Below the pieces are notes generated by a model. That model did not search any database, was not told where the DNA came from, and was given only the letters and a program-made list of their open reading frames with translations. Made by a program: the position numbers and the translations under genes. From assembly GCF_040115645.1 (NCBI RefSeq), contig NC_089565.1, positions 1,116,001 to 1,180,000 on the forward strand: 64,000 nt of DNA, given 5' to 3'. The DNA comes from Euwallacea fornicatus (lineage: Eukaryota; Arthropoda; Insecta; Coleoptera; Curculionidae). The stretch's first letter is position 1. Each line of letters starts with the position of its first letter. Shown one piece after another: positions 36,393 through 49,400 of this stretch.

Positions 36393-38585
36393 TCAACAAG
36401 TTTTGTTAAAAGAGGCAAAAGACAATTTTCAAGTTTTAATAAAAGTCATGTCACTCTGGCTAAGACGCATATATATATATCATAATTGGACTTGTTCTTT
36501 CAATTATTTAAATTATCTTTAATATGACTTATTATTATTGAGGTATTATTGATGCATAATTTGATTGAATTTGGGTCACTCTGGATATCCAGTCTATGGA
36601 TGTTTGTGAAATTTTGCAAAAGGGAAGTGCCACTTAAGATGGACATGTGAAACTTAAAATTTATCGGTATATGTACAGCGTCAAAGGTATCATTTGTCTC
36701 TAGTTTGGTTGAATCTTAGTTTCTCTAGATACTCAGTCAATCAGTTTTGTGAAACATTAAAATGGGAAAATATCCTTTAGACTAAACATGAGAAATTCAG
36801 AATTAATACGTGTTTGAACTACGTGAGGACAATAGTACAGCACTCCTAACATTTTACCTGGGAATGTTTGTTAATGATAAAGTCAAGGGGATAAGAAAGA
36901 AGAGCCTGTAGACAGTACTCAAAAACAACAGGTTCTACATGAACATATGCTCCTGCGTTATTTACCTACCAAGTTATGTGAAATGCTCTTTTTAACCTTA
37001 AATCTAGATAGGATGAAAATTAACTAGTTCCAGATGTACGATATCAGTTTGCCTCACACTTAAGAGGAAGGAAGCCTTAGACAGCCTATGAGCTTCATAT
37101 AAGAATTAACTTAGCGAAGCCAACAATGGTCCACCATAAGGAAAAACATGAAATGGAACATTGCATGAATTTAATGTACAGTATGCTGGTTCTAATCGGG
37201 AGAAAGCTTGCTCGACAAGATACAATGATATTTCAGTACCTTAAAACATTCTGCGAGGGTCATATCGGGAAAATCTCACGATTATTATCTTTGCTGATAT
37301 TTATTACCCCGAAACGTTATTTTTAGCTATTTTATTTACATTGCATTATAAATAACTTAATAACAACGTTACTGCAAAAGTCAAAACAAATATTTTTGGG
37401 GTTATGATGAAATAAACAAAAGAAATATCTCGGGAAAAGTCTGTCTCTCTCTGACTCGTACGGGCTGCGAATCTGAAACAAGAATAGATAGATGACGTTA
37501 TCGATTCAGTTTGAAAAATCAATCCTGTGTCACACATATTGACGCCCTTATCGGGCTCTCGTCTCTATGTCGTTCTTTGTTTTACCCGATATAACTCACT
37601 CACTCACTTTTCGTCTGAGCTATCTCTTTGTTAAGCAAAACATCCCCCTTTAACCCGTGCTAAAACACTTGGCAGTGGAATGCTTGGAATGTGCTTCCGT
37701 TTCAGGGATTCCAGATATAACCGGTTCTTGCAACTGCTATTATTATTTTTATTAAAGCAGCGTGACCTTCAAAATATTCAAGGACGTTTAGAAACAAGTT
37801 TGAATTTATTTCTTAAAGAGAACTAAAAGAGATAAATATGTTAAACCTTATATTATTAGAATCAGTTTAAAGAAGTCTAATTGATGACTATATAAAATAT
37901 GTATAAGTGTCCCCTTACAAGAATTTAAACATTTGCTTTTATGTCAAAATCTGAGTTGTAGGAAAAATAATGATTGTTCAGTGAATTTTTTTTGGACATT
38001 TGTATAAAACAAACCAAAGAACACGCATTTGCAAACAATTTTCATTATTTTAAAAAGGATTCATCGCTGTGCAACCGGAGAGATTAATTAGCTCAATAAA
38101 TACTTAATTCTTTGATATTACCATGCTTTGCAGTCTGATATACAGTGTATTACAGGCAAAAACATACTGCCTACAATTTCAGCTTACAATCTCGATTTTT
38201 AGATGAAAATGCAAAATAATTAAAAAATAAACTTTTTAACTGAGAATAAATGTTTATTATCTTAATTAGTCCATAAATTAATACTCGTTTATTGGTACTT
38301 TCTAAGAAATTGCAAGCAATATGATAAAAATGATGGCAATTATAGGTAACAGCCAAAAGCGCACTTAAATTAAAATTTAACTTAACTTACTTACTTCCTT
38401 AATTACTTCAATATTGCGACTTAAAATTACGCAGTATTGAATAATCTCTAACTCGAGAAAGTCTCTATTCGCTTCGTATTTTCTAATTATTACTACTATA
38501 ATTTATTTTCAATATTTGAAACTTATTTGCATAAGGTTTAAAGCAAGTTTTAATCTAAAGTTGACGAAAATTAAGCAATTAAGCG
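36393..38585. other. Intergenic DNA with scattered old repeats
   Basis: No gene seen. A repeat containing GTCACTCTG or a variant plus CTCAGTCAATC occurs near 36570, 36715 and again near 42262. A GC-richer patch lies at 37440-37740 without an open frame that makes sense. The open frame at 37126-37326 has no motif. Confidence 0.35.
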
Positions 38586-39569
38586 ATGGTAAAAAAAATT
38601 ATCGTTCAACACTTTCACGAAAGGAAAAAAATGTTCAAAAGAAAGCATTCAACAATACAAGATGTTGTTAATACGTTTGAAAAAGGAAATAAGATAGCAT
38701 GCAAAAAAAGAACAGCACACAATAAAAAGCTTTCGGATATTAATGAACGATGGGTTATTTGAAGAATTACTAAAAATTCCTAATTAAGTGCTGTTCAATT
38801 AGTTGCCGACGTGGCTACAGGATTATAAAATTAAAATTAGCCTCTAGATTATTCGAAGGGAATTACATAAAAATAATTTTCATGGCCGAGTAGCTCAGAA
38901 GAAGCCCTATATCAGTGCCATAAATCGTAAGAAACGAATAGAGTTGGCAGAACATCAGAAAAACAAGAATTTTGACTTTTGGAAAACCGTCCTTTTTAGT
39001 ATGAGAGCAAATATAACATCTGGGAAAGTGATGGACGGGAAATGGTATAACGAAAACCAAATAAAGAACTAGATCCATAAAATTTAAGACCCACAGTTAA
39101 ACATTGTGGAGGGTCTGTAATGGTATGGGGATGTATGGCAGCCAATGGAGTGGGCGAATTAAATTTCATTGAAGGGACAATGAATAAATTCGTCAATGTA
39201 GACATTTTAAAATAACACATGAAAAGCAGTGCAACAAAGTTGGCCATTTTGGAACATTTGAAATTTTATGCCGATAATGATCCAAAACATACCTTATTCG
39301 TAGCAAAGAAATAGCTATTGTATAATTGCCCAAAGGTGTTGCAAGCACTCCCACAATGCCCCGATTTAAATGTTATAGAACACTTATAGGATATTCTAGA
39401 AAAAAAATTCGAAAATGAAATATTTCTAACAAAAAAAAAAAAACTAAAAACTGCTTTTTAGGAAGAATAGAATAATATTCATCCCTTAGCAACCGAGAAC
39501 CTAGTGAAATCAATGCCACGTCGGTTAAAAATGATTGTGGAGCAAAAAAGAAATCCAACAAAATATTAA
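38586..39569 (+). pseudogene. Tc1-like transposase, heavily mutated
   Basis: N-terminal part: MVKKIIVQHFHERK..., STIQDVVNTFEKGNKI. Later blocks are clearer: ISDGRE-like SDGREMV, RKPNKEL, LRPTVKHCGGSVMVWGCMAANGVGELNFIEGTMNKFVNV, FYADNDPKHT with the second catalytic Asp, LLYNCPKVLQALPQCPDLNVIEHL with the third acidic residue, and the family end KSMPRRLKMIVEQKRNPTKY. More than ten stops interrupt it. It ends 25 bp before the long-TIR element, so that element probably inserted at or next to its 3' end. Confidence 0.85.
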
Positions 39570-39594
39570 TTGTTGAATAAAGTTTTTTTTTATA

Positions 39595-41780
39595 CAAGGT
39601 GATTCATTGGGAATGCGACATGGCAAAATTTGAGATAGAGGACACCAAAATATGACGATTGGAGCTAACACACCTTATATCAATGTAGCGTGTTTCAGAA
39701 TTACAGGATGGTAAAGGTTGAAATTTTATTTTAAAATTCCTTATTTTTTTGTGTTTTTATAGCATCAACACCAAAATTGGTATACTAGGATTTTGTAAGA
39801 TGGGACGTAAGAATTTTAATCTACTTTTCACGTAGCTCCTAAAGGGCGTTGGTTATAAACCAATGCTTCGGTATAATTGATCATATTTTTTTATAAGTGC
39901 ATCTAAGGTCAAATTTTATTCAATATAATGAAATATCGTCTATTTTTTTCAAAAAAGGTATTCTTGTTTAATTCTCACATTTCTCTTCGTTTACGAGATT
40001 TTTATCCATAAGTAAATAAAACATTTATTAACTTAGTTTTATTAATTTTCAAATAAATTTTTTGCCTCATTAAACAAATGAAAAACCATTAACAAAATAA
40101 AAATAAGTTTTATTTAATCAATTGTTCGAAATAACCGTGTTCCACCTCAATGCACTTTACTTTTTTTTTTCTCAAAGATTTTTTAATTCTAAATTGAAGA
40201 TCGGCGTTATTTCTAATTTCATCACCTGCTTGTTGAATTTTTTGCCTCAATTCTTCGTGGGTATTAATTGTCCCTTTATATACAATTGCCTTTATTTTTG
40301 ACCATATTGAGAAGTCCAATGGATTGAGGTCTGGACTTCTTACGGGCCATGGAAATTCACTTCCACGACTGATCTATCAATGTGGAAAAACATTGTTCAA
40401 ATGTTGGCGTACTTGCAAAGAAAAATGTAAGGTTGCCCCATCTTACATCAACCACATATTTTGGCGTAAATGTAGTGGCACATCTTTGAGAAGTCCGTTA
40501 AATTGTTCTTGTAAAAAGTTTATATAGAGGAGGTCATTTAAATTGGATGGCTATTCGAAATGACCAATAAACAAGTCACCTATTACACCACACGAAATGT
40601 TTATCTTAAATTCGTGTTGAAAATGTATGTGTCGTACAGCATATAGATTCTTAGAATCCCATAAATGGCTATTTTTCTAGTTGAATATTCCACGGCGTGT
40701 GAAAGTTGTCTCATCAGTAAATAGGATTTTGCTGAAAAAATTTGGATCTTTGTTTTGTTTCTCCTGTAAAAATCGAGTAAATTTCAAGCGAGCAGGATAA
40801 TTTTCAGGGAGCAAGTTTTGAAACGGTGTGAAATAATAAGGATGGAATTTTTCGTTGTGTAAAATTCTCCAGACAGGCGATTGACTCATTCTCATTGTTA
40901 CACTTAACCGACGTGTATTTAAGTCTTTATTTTCAGTAATTCGTACCAAAATTTCCTCTTCCTTTTCGACCGGAATAGTTTTTCGCGCATCATTGCTTTG
41001 ACTTTTAGGGCGAAAAGAGCCTGTTTCTCCCAAATGTTTGTACAAGTTTCTGAATAGCTTGTGATAGAATTGTTGTCGGTTGTAATATAATTCGAAATAC
41101 CTCTGTGCTACCACACTACCGTTAAAATTCATTTGAGCAAAAACACAAATCATATCGCGCATGTCACTAAAGGAAAAATCATTATGCCTTGTCATTTTTA
41201 CTTATAAATTACAATTTTTTTACTTAAAAAGAGAAACTGATAATAAAATAGTCTAATTACCTTAATAAGCTAAAATAACAAATGCTAAATAATGCGTTCA
41301 CATGCAAATGAACCACAACTACCATCGTTTTTGAAGATTTGAAATAGTGGACATGAATTAGCTAATGGATAAAAATCTCGTAAACGAAGTGAAATATGGG
41401 GATTAAACAAGAATACCTTTTTTGAGAAAAAATAGACGATCTTTGATTATATTGAATAAAATTTGACCTTAGGTACACTCATAAAAAAATATGATCAATT
41501 ATATCGAAGTGTTGGATTATAACTATCGCCCTCTAGGAACTACGTGAAAAATAAATAAAAATTCTTACTTCACATCTTACACAACTCCAGTATACCAATT
41601 TTGGTGTTGATGCTATGAAACACAAAAAATTAAGGAATTTTAAAATAAAAATTTAACCTTTAATACCCTATAATTCCGAAACACGCTATATTGATATAAG
41701 GTGTATTGGGTTCAATCGTGATATTTTGGTGTTCTCTATTTTGAATTTAGTCATGTCGTCATTCTCAATAAATCACCCTG
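39595..41780. mobile_element. Double-tip mariner-like element with about 430-bp TIRs
   Basis: Outer tips CAAGGTGATTCATTGGGAATG and, from the right, CAGGGTGATTTATTGAGAATG, with TA at 39593-39594 and 41781-41782. Inverted arms run to about 40020 and 41350 and share long blocks such as AATTGATCATATTTTTTTAT and GGTATTCTTGTTTAAT. A second tip, CAGGATGGTAAAGG, begins 109 bp inside the left end (39704), and its inverted partner lies 110 bp inside the right end (41670). The transposase is on the minus strand between the arms. This is the only double-tip element with most of its transposase, so it may represent the autonomous form. Confidence 0.88.
40110..41195 (-). pseudogene. Mariner-like transposase of the double-tip element
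   Basis: Reading down from 41195: a helix-turn-helix part (SFSDMRDMICVFAQMNFNGS, AQRYFELY), EEEILVRITENKDLNTRRLS, RMSQSPVWRILHNEKFHPYYF, FLQEKQNKDPNFFSKILFTDETTFTRRGIFN with the first Asp, NSHLWDSKN, HFQHEFKINISCGVIGDLFIG, then DGATLHFSLQVR with the second Asp, RPDLNPLDFSIW-type sequence with the third Asp, and IEVEHGYFEQL at the end. Stops follow FN at 40677 and precede DGA, where the family has HDGAP, and the frame shifts around 40550-40320. All three catalytic Asp positions remain, but the gene cannot make one protein. Confidence 0.85.
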
Positions 41781-41782
41781 TA

Positions 41783-43015
41783 TATGTAGTACATATGAAT
41801 ATGTACGTAATTATATACTGGGTACCGTTTTGGCTGTTGCTTAGATTTAGTTTCTTTTCAACTAAATTAACGGCCATTTCTGTTGAGTGAGCAACAAGTT
41901 TTAAATGTTGTTCAATTAAAGATAATTAAAACTGCATCTGACGACAAAAAAATGTTCTTCCCAAATGTTTAGTATTACTTATAAAATAACGCCCTAATCA
42001 GAAACTCAAAGGTGTATAGTTTTTGTTGTGATACACTACATTTGCTTTTGTTCGCGCATATTTTAGTCAGATTCCTGATTACCGCTTTCGGCTAATATAT
42101 CGGTAACGACGGAAACAAAAAGTTATGTCCAGTTTAGGATTTTTCATTAATTTTTGTGAAATATTATATGAAGAAAGTGTTCTCTAGAATGAATATGGAG
42201 AGTTAAGAATCTATCAGTATATACTTCATATCAGAGGCATAATTTATAGTACGTTTAATTGAATTTTAGTCACTCTGTAAACTCAGTCAATCGATTTTTT
42301 CTAGTCAGTAAATTAGAACTTCTTTTAAGCTCGTTGACTGCGATTATTTGTCCGCCACCAATATGTACAGAATCCAGAAAATGTGTATTATTTTCGAAAA
42401 CTGTAAGAGATGGAACAAAATGTTAACTGAAAAATTTCTTGATGGTTTTCTCCATAAAAACCTAATGCTTAAGTAACATCCCATTTTGATCTTTAATTCA
42501 GACTTATATTTTTTATTTTGGCCAAACTTTTAATAGATGTTAATAAAATAATAGAGACTTCCTTAGTTTTGTTAACAATATGCCCAAGACTTCTCAAGCA
42601 GAATTTTTAAATAACTATACTCGATAGATGAAGTGCATTTGTAGCTATATGAATAAAAATAGCAACAACACACTAAAATGTGTCTGACCGGGTAGAAAAT
42701 CCATTGCAGATCACCAAAAATAGTGAGAAAGATGTACAAAGAATTCCTATCGATGATCTGTGCATATTTCTGAGTGTTTCTATCGGCTCGAAATCGATTT
42801 CTCTCTCTAGTCGGACAGGGCTGTTCTTAAATGTACCATATAACTTATAATAAAATAAAATAAATTTCTACCGGGTAGCACTCACAAAAGTTTGGATTTA
42901 AGGTCGTTGAACATATGAGTTTCAAAGATTAAAGTTTTTTTTGATCACCCGTTAACACTAAAACTGCTTCGATTATATGCACTGGGTGTAAGCAAGAGTC
43001 ACCTATTCCACGAAA
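41783..43015. other. Intergenic DNA upstream of importin-11
   Basis: No gene recognised. A copy of the GTCACTCTG...CTCAGTCAATC repeat lies near 42262-42300. A CTCTCTCT stretch near 42800 resembles one near 37440. Confidence 0.35.
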
Positions 43016-43054
43016 TGACATTTGGAAATGTCAGTTGACAATTGTTGACATTTC
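43016..43054. promoter_or_regulatory. TGACATTT palindrome cluster upstream of importin-11
   Basis: TGACATTTGGAAATGTCA (43016-43033) has perfect 8-bp arms around GG, and two further TGACA boxes follow in TTGACAATTGTTGACATTT. The cluster lies about 370 bp before the start codon, a plausible promoter position. The binding factor is not known to me. Confidence 0.35.
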
Positions 43055-43417
43055 TTTTTTCAACTCAAAATGTCTCAACTTCAAAATTTTCAATTTTCAT
43101 TCGTTTTGATGTTTCCAAACTCATGTCTTCAAATTTGCAAATAAAAAGATCTTCAGGTTTTAAATCGACCAGCCGAAATCGAAATTGCCTATTTTCGAGA
43201 CCGTTCGTATATTAATTAAAAATTATAATTTTTTTAGAACTTTTTTCAATAAGAAAAGTTTGAGCACTAACCTAAATCTCATCTTGAAGATCTCAAGATA
43301 CTGGAGAACGATTTGTAATGTTTTGATTCAGTGATTTGGTGTTTGCGTGTATGTTTTGCACTTTTTGCCAAAATTCGAATGTTTAAGTAACGAAATAAAC
43401 TTTGTTTCACCACGGAA

Positions 43418-46400
43418 ATGGATGTGGCTGCAACTCATGCCTTAGTGCTCGATGTTCTTCATCGAGCATCAAGCCAGGACCCTGTTATTTTAAAGCCTGC
43501 TGAAGAGAAGTTGCGAGAATGGGAAACTGAGCCTGGCTTCTATAGTATCCTTTGTGTAAGTACAAAATAATTGTTAAACACTATATTCCTACTTTGCTCT
43601 ACAGCTGTATATTCATGTTTATATGTACAAGGCAAGCAGCTAACACAATTTTTTATTAGTTACTCCACTGAAATGCGAATGTATCCCTAACTTTTTATTA
43701 TCCTTGTGTTAACAAATGAAAGATGTATCGTCACAATGTGTTAGTGAGATTGGGAGTAAAAATTGCTAAAAAATAAATAGCTAGCTGTATGTCATAAAAT
43801 TGGTTTTTAACTATCATTTTGTAGCCTTACTATTTTTGAACTATTTATTTTACATTAATAGAGAAACCAAAACTTTTTACAGCATTTTAATATTCAGGGT
43901 GCAACTATATGACCTCTAGAATATTCCGCCATAAGTAAAATCCTGTAATTTATTTCTGCATTTGTAAAATGTGAATGATTCATGGTGGATTGCAATATCA
44001 GTAAAAATATCAATATCTAAAGAGATATAATGTTATACTCTTCTAATAAAAGCACACAAACTGTTTAGTCTGATATGCAGCTTACTGATGACACCTTCCA
44101 ACCCCAGTCAGGTGTCAAGGTAAATGCTCAGAATCCTTACATTCACATATAAGGTGGTCATTTGTTGAACATTTTTTTGAAGAATACCCAAACCATCTTT
44201 TTTGATCATTTTCACTGAAACCAATATTTTTTATTTTATAAGGATAATGTGTAAGATGAACAAACCACTTTAATTTCACACTTTTTACTTATTGAAATTA
44301 AGAAAAATTTCTCTTGCATCTTATCTTTATAGAATACAATTTGATAGGAATGTTATAAATTTTATTTGGTTCAAGTCCCTAAAAGATTTAGTTGAAGCAA
44401 CTTTTAAATAATTATTGTATAATTACATGCCATTCTTTTTCATCAATAAATATTTAGTAAAGTTTCATACAATTTTGTAAGTAGTTGTTGTTTTACATAT
44501 ATTATGCCACATTATACTCCATTTTTCTAGAATAGACATGTTTTTGATGTTGTTGATTGAGTAGTGTTGTAATTAACATAATTGTTAATGAGTAATTAGT
44601 AATTCTACCTTTCTATTATTAAATATTCATTCCTTAAATAACTATTACTGGAAACATATTCTTGTAAACATGTTTCTAACCAAAACAACTAGACTGACTA
44701 CTATAGGGGAGGGTCAATGTGAGGTTTATACCTCAAGAATAATCTTTTAGTATTATTATTAAAAAATTATTCTTTTGATTTAAGTAACATGATTGTAATC
44801 ATGATTTTGTATAATTTTGATTTTCAGGAATGTTCAAAATCTTTCTCTTATTTATTGTTTGTTTCTTTTATTTCAGAATGTAATTTCAAATCATACCCTT
44901 GATATAAATGTGAGATGGATGGCAGTGTTGTGTATGAAGAATGGTATTGATAGATATTGGAGAAAAACTGCGCCCAAGTAAGTACTAAAAAGCATTTGCT
45001 GTATGTATATTTAAATACTTTTTATTTATTCAAATTTCCTAACTTTTTGTATTCTGCTCAACATTTCACTGGAACTTTATGAAATTTACTGTCTTACCAT
45101 TATTTTATACCACAAAGCAGATTATAAATTGTAAGGTTGATTTACAGAATATTAGGCACCATTTGGTAAATTTCATGACAGATTTAGAATCTTACTCAGT
45201 TTAATTACTTAGCTAACTTGCACTCTGAAATACATCTCTTAACAAACATTGGGATCAAATTTGAAAATTTTTTAAATTAGCAACTTCAACTATTTATGTG
45301 CCTTATATAAAGTGAGTCAATTTATATTAGCAAAATTTTGGTACCTGGTGAGAACCACTTGTTAAGAAAAGCATACAAATATATGTCAGAAATCTCTTAG
45401 ATTGCAAGGCAGAGGTGTCAAAATTTGAGTCTTTAAAGATGACTGTGGTCCTTGGTACTATTCTAAAACTTAGAAAAAGACTTTTATTCGCGGCTCTATA
45501 AAAATATAGTAAGTTTATGTCAGTTTGTAGATATATTATCAGGGCTATTAATATTTACAACAGTGCAACAAATGTTATTTAGCATGAGATAAGTATATTC
45601 TATCACTCTTTGTTAGTAATAAAATTGCAACTAGTAATATCCCAAGGACCAGATATAATATATGTCTGCCTTTAGAATGGATCTAATGAAGTTTCTCTGT
45701 GCTTAATGGCCATCAAAGTCCTTAATAAATCTTAGAAATTAACTTTCAGGAGATTTTGAATGAAAAAAAGGTGGATAAGTATGAAAAAGGAGCTGTATCT
45801 TATGAAAAAAAATAATTCTGTTTCTTTAATTAAATATTTGAGAATTTTATTAATGTAGAATCCAATGAGTTGCTAACACTTCAAATTTCAAATTTCTGTC
45901 TTAACAACCATATAAGATATAAGGGAAAAAAAGAATTAAAATTTTTAATTTAACATCCTAAATTTGTTAAGGCTTTGAAGATTTCTTTATGCTCAAAGAA
46001 TGTGAGGTTAACCCCCTTTTTTTTGGGACACATATTATAATATTTCAAGTTTGGGGTTTTTAGTGTTTATCCAAAAGTAAGTGTAGTGAATATGAACGAT
46101 TTGAAGTAAATAATAGAAATATAAAATACTTTGTAACTCTTATGAAATTGAAAAAATAAAATCTTACTCATTACATAAAATTATGCATTTCCTAGTCAAA
46201 TAAATAGAAATTTTGTCACTTGTTAACCAAAATACTGTTGTGCTCTGGGAACAAGACATTAAAATTTGAAAAACCATTATAATATCAAGCGAATTTCTAT
46301 AGAATACGGAGACTTTATTTAATTTCAACACAACACAACAAACATTCAACGTTTCTATTGAAATTAGTTTGTAGAGAATGTATGCCGTTAAATTATGAAT

Positions 46401-49400
46401 TTATAATTAGGCTCTATGATTTTTCACGTGTCCGGAAGATATTCCAAAAATGAAAATACCAAATTTTCATATTTTTTCCCTTTGCATTTTATTAAAATTT
46501 TTTAAAGCTTTTTGTGTAATCTATATATATATATGTAATTTTCATATGTTTTTCATTTTATTTTAGCAATATATCCGAAGCGGAGAAGTTGTGCATACGC
46601 CAGAACCTACTGAGTAACTTTATAGAACCAATTAGCCAAATAGCGGTTCAGCGAGCAGTTATAATTTCAAAAATTGCCCGTATGGATTGCCCAAAGGATT
46701 GGCCAGAAGTTTTTCCTACACTATTACAAGCGGTTGAAAGCTCCGAAACTTTAGTCCAACATAGGGCTTTGCTGACTTTGCATCATGTGGTCAAAGCAAT
46801 ATCGTCGAAAAGATTAGCAGGAGATAGGAGGCAGTTTGAAGAATTTACTATTCAAATTTATGGATACATTTTCGGTCTTTGGAATAGTTTGACTGATACG
46901 TTTATTCAAGGTGTTATGCAAGGAGAGAACCCTGAAATCGTGCAAATTCATTTAGAGAAAGCTCTTTTAACACTAAGAATCCTTAGAAAGCTTTCAATAT
47001 TTGGGTTTTTTAAACCACATACGAGTAAGGAGTGTATGTCGTTTATGCAGATGATCTTCCCTAAGGCGAAAAGTGTGATGTTGTGTTGTTAGTATCGAAT
47101 ATTTAATAGGCGATTATGATGTGTCAAGTGTCAAAAAGATGTCCTATTATTTACTTATTGTCCACTGTTTACTGTACACTTGGTATATGGATAAACATCT
47201 TGACTCTTGACTCAACCAGTGCCTATTCATGTGGAATTGTTTGACACTAACTTTAGAAATTTTCAGATAAAGAAATGAAAAGTAAAGGAGTTTACCCATT
47301 GGAGACTTGTGAGAAATTTATAATACATTTAACAAAAGTACTTTTATCCATGTTGGACACCCACCCATTTTCATTCGTCGATTTAATACAACCCACCTTA
47401 GAACTGTGTTTTTATTATTTATTCACGGATGAGGGAATTGTATTTTTATTTGAAAGATTTGTTATCCAATGTTTTAATCTGATCAAAAATATTTTATTGT
47501 GTGCCGAATTCAGGTGACGTTTGATGCACGTTTAGAAGTTTCTTTATGTAAAGATTAAGTTATTTTAGAGCTGCAAAAGTACCGGAGACAACCAGAAATC
47601 AAGAGACATTACGAGCGTATAGAATCAAACAACGATTCTTCACTCCGGAAATCGTATCAGATATTTTTAGAAAGTTGGTAGGACATTATTTTATATTAAC
47701 GCAAGAAGAGTTGGATGAGTGGGATTCAGATCCAGAAGCTTTTTCAAATGATGACTGTGGAGATAGTTGGAAATATAGGTTAAGGGTAAGCCATTTTCTT
47801 TACTGTTAATAAATTGAAATTGCAAAACGATATAAAAGCAAAAAATGAAACTTTCTACAATATCTCTGAGAATTCGGTTAGAGAAGGAAAATGAATTGAT
47901 GGCCTGTATATGTATAGTCCGATCTCAATGACACGTAATATCTTGCATTAATAAAAGTTTAGTTTCAGTCTGTGATATAGGTAGTGAAACTTCCAAATTT
48001 CTATCTATAATAATATAATATCTCAGGTGTCTTATTTGAAATGAAAAAGTTCTGGTATCAGAGGGAAAAAGTATGATATTGACAATATTGCCTATACCAT
48101 TATCCAGAAATTAGTCAATATTACGTATCCCCGTGTGCTAAATTAAGCTTCACCATTAATGAAATAATATACTCTCCACAACCGATTGGGAGAAATATTT
48201 TATAAGATCGAAGTTTTCTGAGAAAAAAAAATGTGTGAAATAAAAGTTGAAACGCCATGTATCTTACTGTTCTTTAGCATTAGTAAAAATGAGAATTTTC
48301 ATTTTTGTAGCAATTTAAATAATATTTCTTATAACGATTGCTTCTAATAGATACTCTTCTTTTAAGTTTTTCTGCATTTTTTTTTTTTTAATAAGGTGGT
48401 TCCAGTCTTTTCCTTTTGCTCAGGGATTTAGTAAGAAGAACAAGTAATATTTTTTCCCGCTAATTTGAATCCGATTATCTATTTTTGATGTACGTCATTA
48501 GGAACAGTATTTGGAGTGAATATTTAAGTAGTAGACAAGTTAATATCATTTTTGGATTTACCATTAGCTGAAAAAAGTTGCGGAGGACGCAAAACATTTT
48601 GAGATTCCTTAATTTAATATATTCTCATTTCATTTTAGCCTAGTATGGATACCGTATTTGTAAGCATTTTCCACGAATTTAAGGATATTTTAACGCCTGT
48701 GATATTAGAAATGATAAGCACGACAAATGTAATGGTAGCACCCGAAGACATGCAACAGATTTTGAAAAAGGACGCAATTTATAACGCTGTAACGTTATGT
48801 ACTTTTGATTTATTTGACGAGGTAGGTAATTGTCGTATTTTCAGGAACGTTTTTATTTAATAACAGATCGATTTCTAATAAACCCTTTCTTAGGTGGATT
48901 TTGATCAATGGTTTACCAACACACTATTAAATGAACTGAAAATTAAGCACAACAATTATAGAGTAATTAGAAGGAGAGTGGTGGCATTAATAGGTAGATC
49001 TGGTTGGGCTGGGATAAAAATATCGACTGAGTTAAGGCCTGCCATGTATGAGTGTGTTGTAAATTTATTACGACCGGAAGAAGATATGGTGAGTTATTAT
49101 ATTTTGAAATCTAACATGGTCTAACCTGAGCAAATCATTTTCAGGTCGTTCGACTAACAGCTGTCACCACTTTGAGGTACGCCGTTGACGATTTTGAGTT
49201 TAATGGAGAGCAGTATAAAGACTATATGTTTAGTGCGTTTGACTTACTATTTGGACTTCTGAAGGAAGCCAGTGAGTGTGAAACTAAGGTAAGGTTTAGT
49301 CTTTTTTTAAATTTAGAAGTAAGTAGGTGTAAATTTTAAAAGATAGTTCTCATGTATCTTTCAAGGAATGGTATTTAGTTTCCATGGCGAACTGAGATTT

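Noticed and set aside
43896..43925. CAGGGTG tip in importin-11 intron 1
   Set aside because: Not preceded by TA and no inverted partner found; a chance match cannot be excluded.
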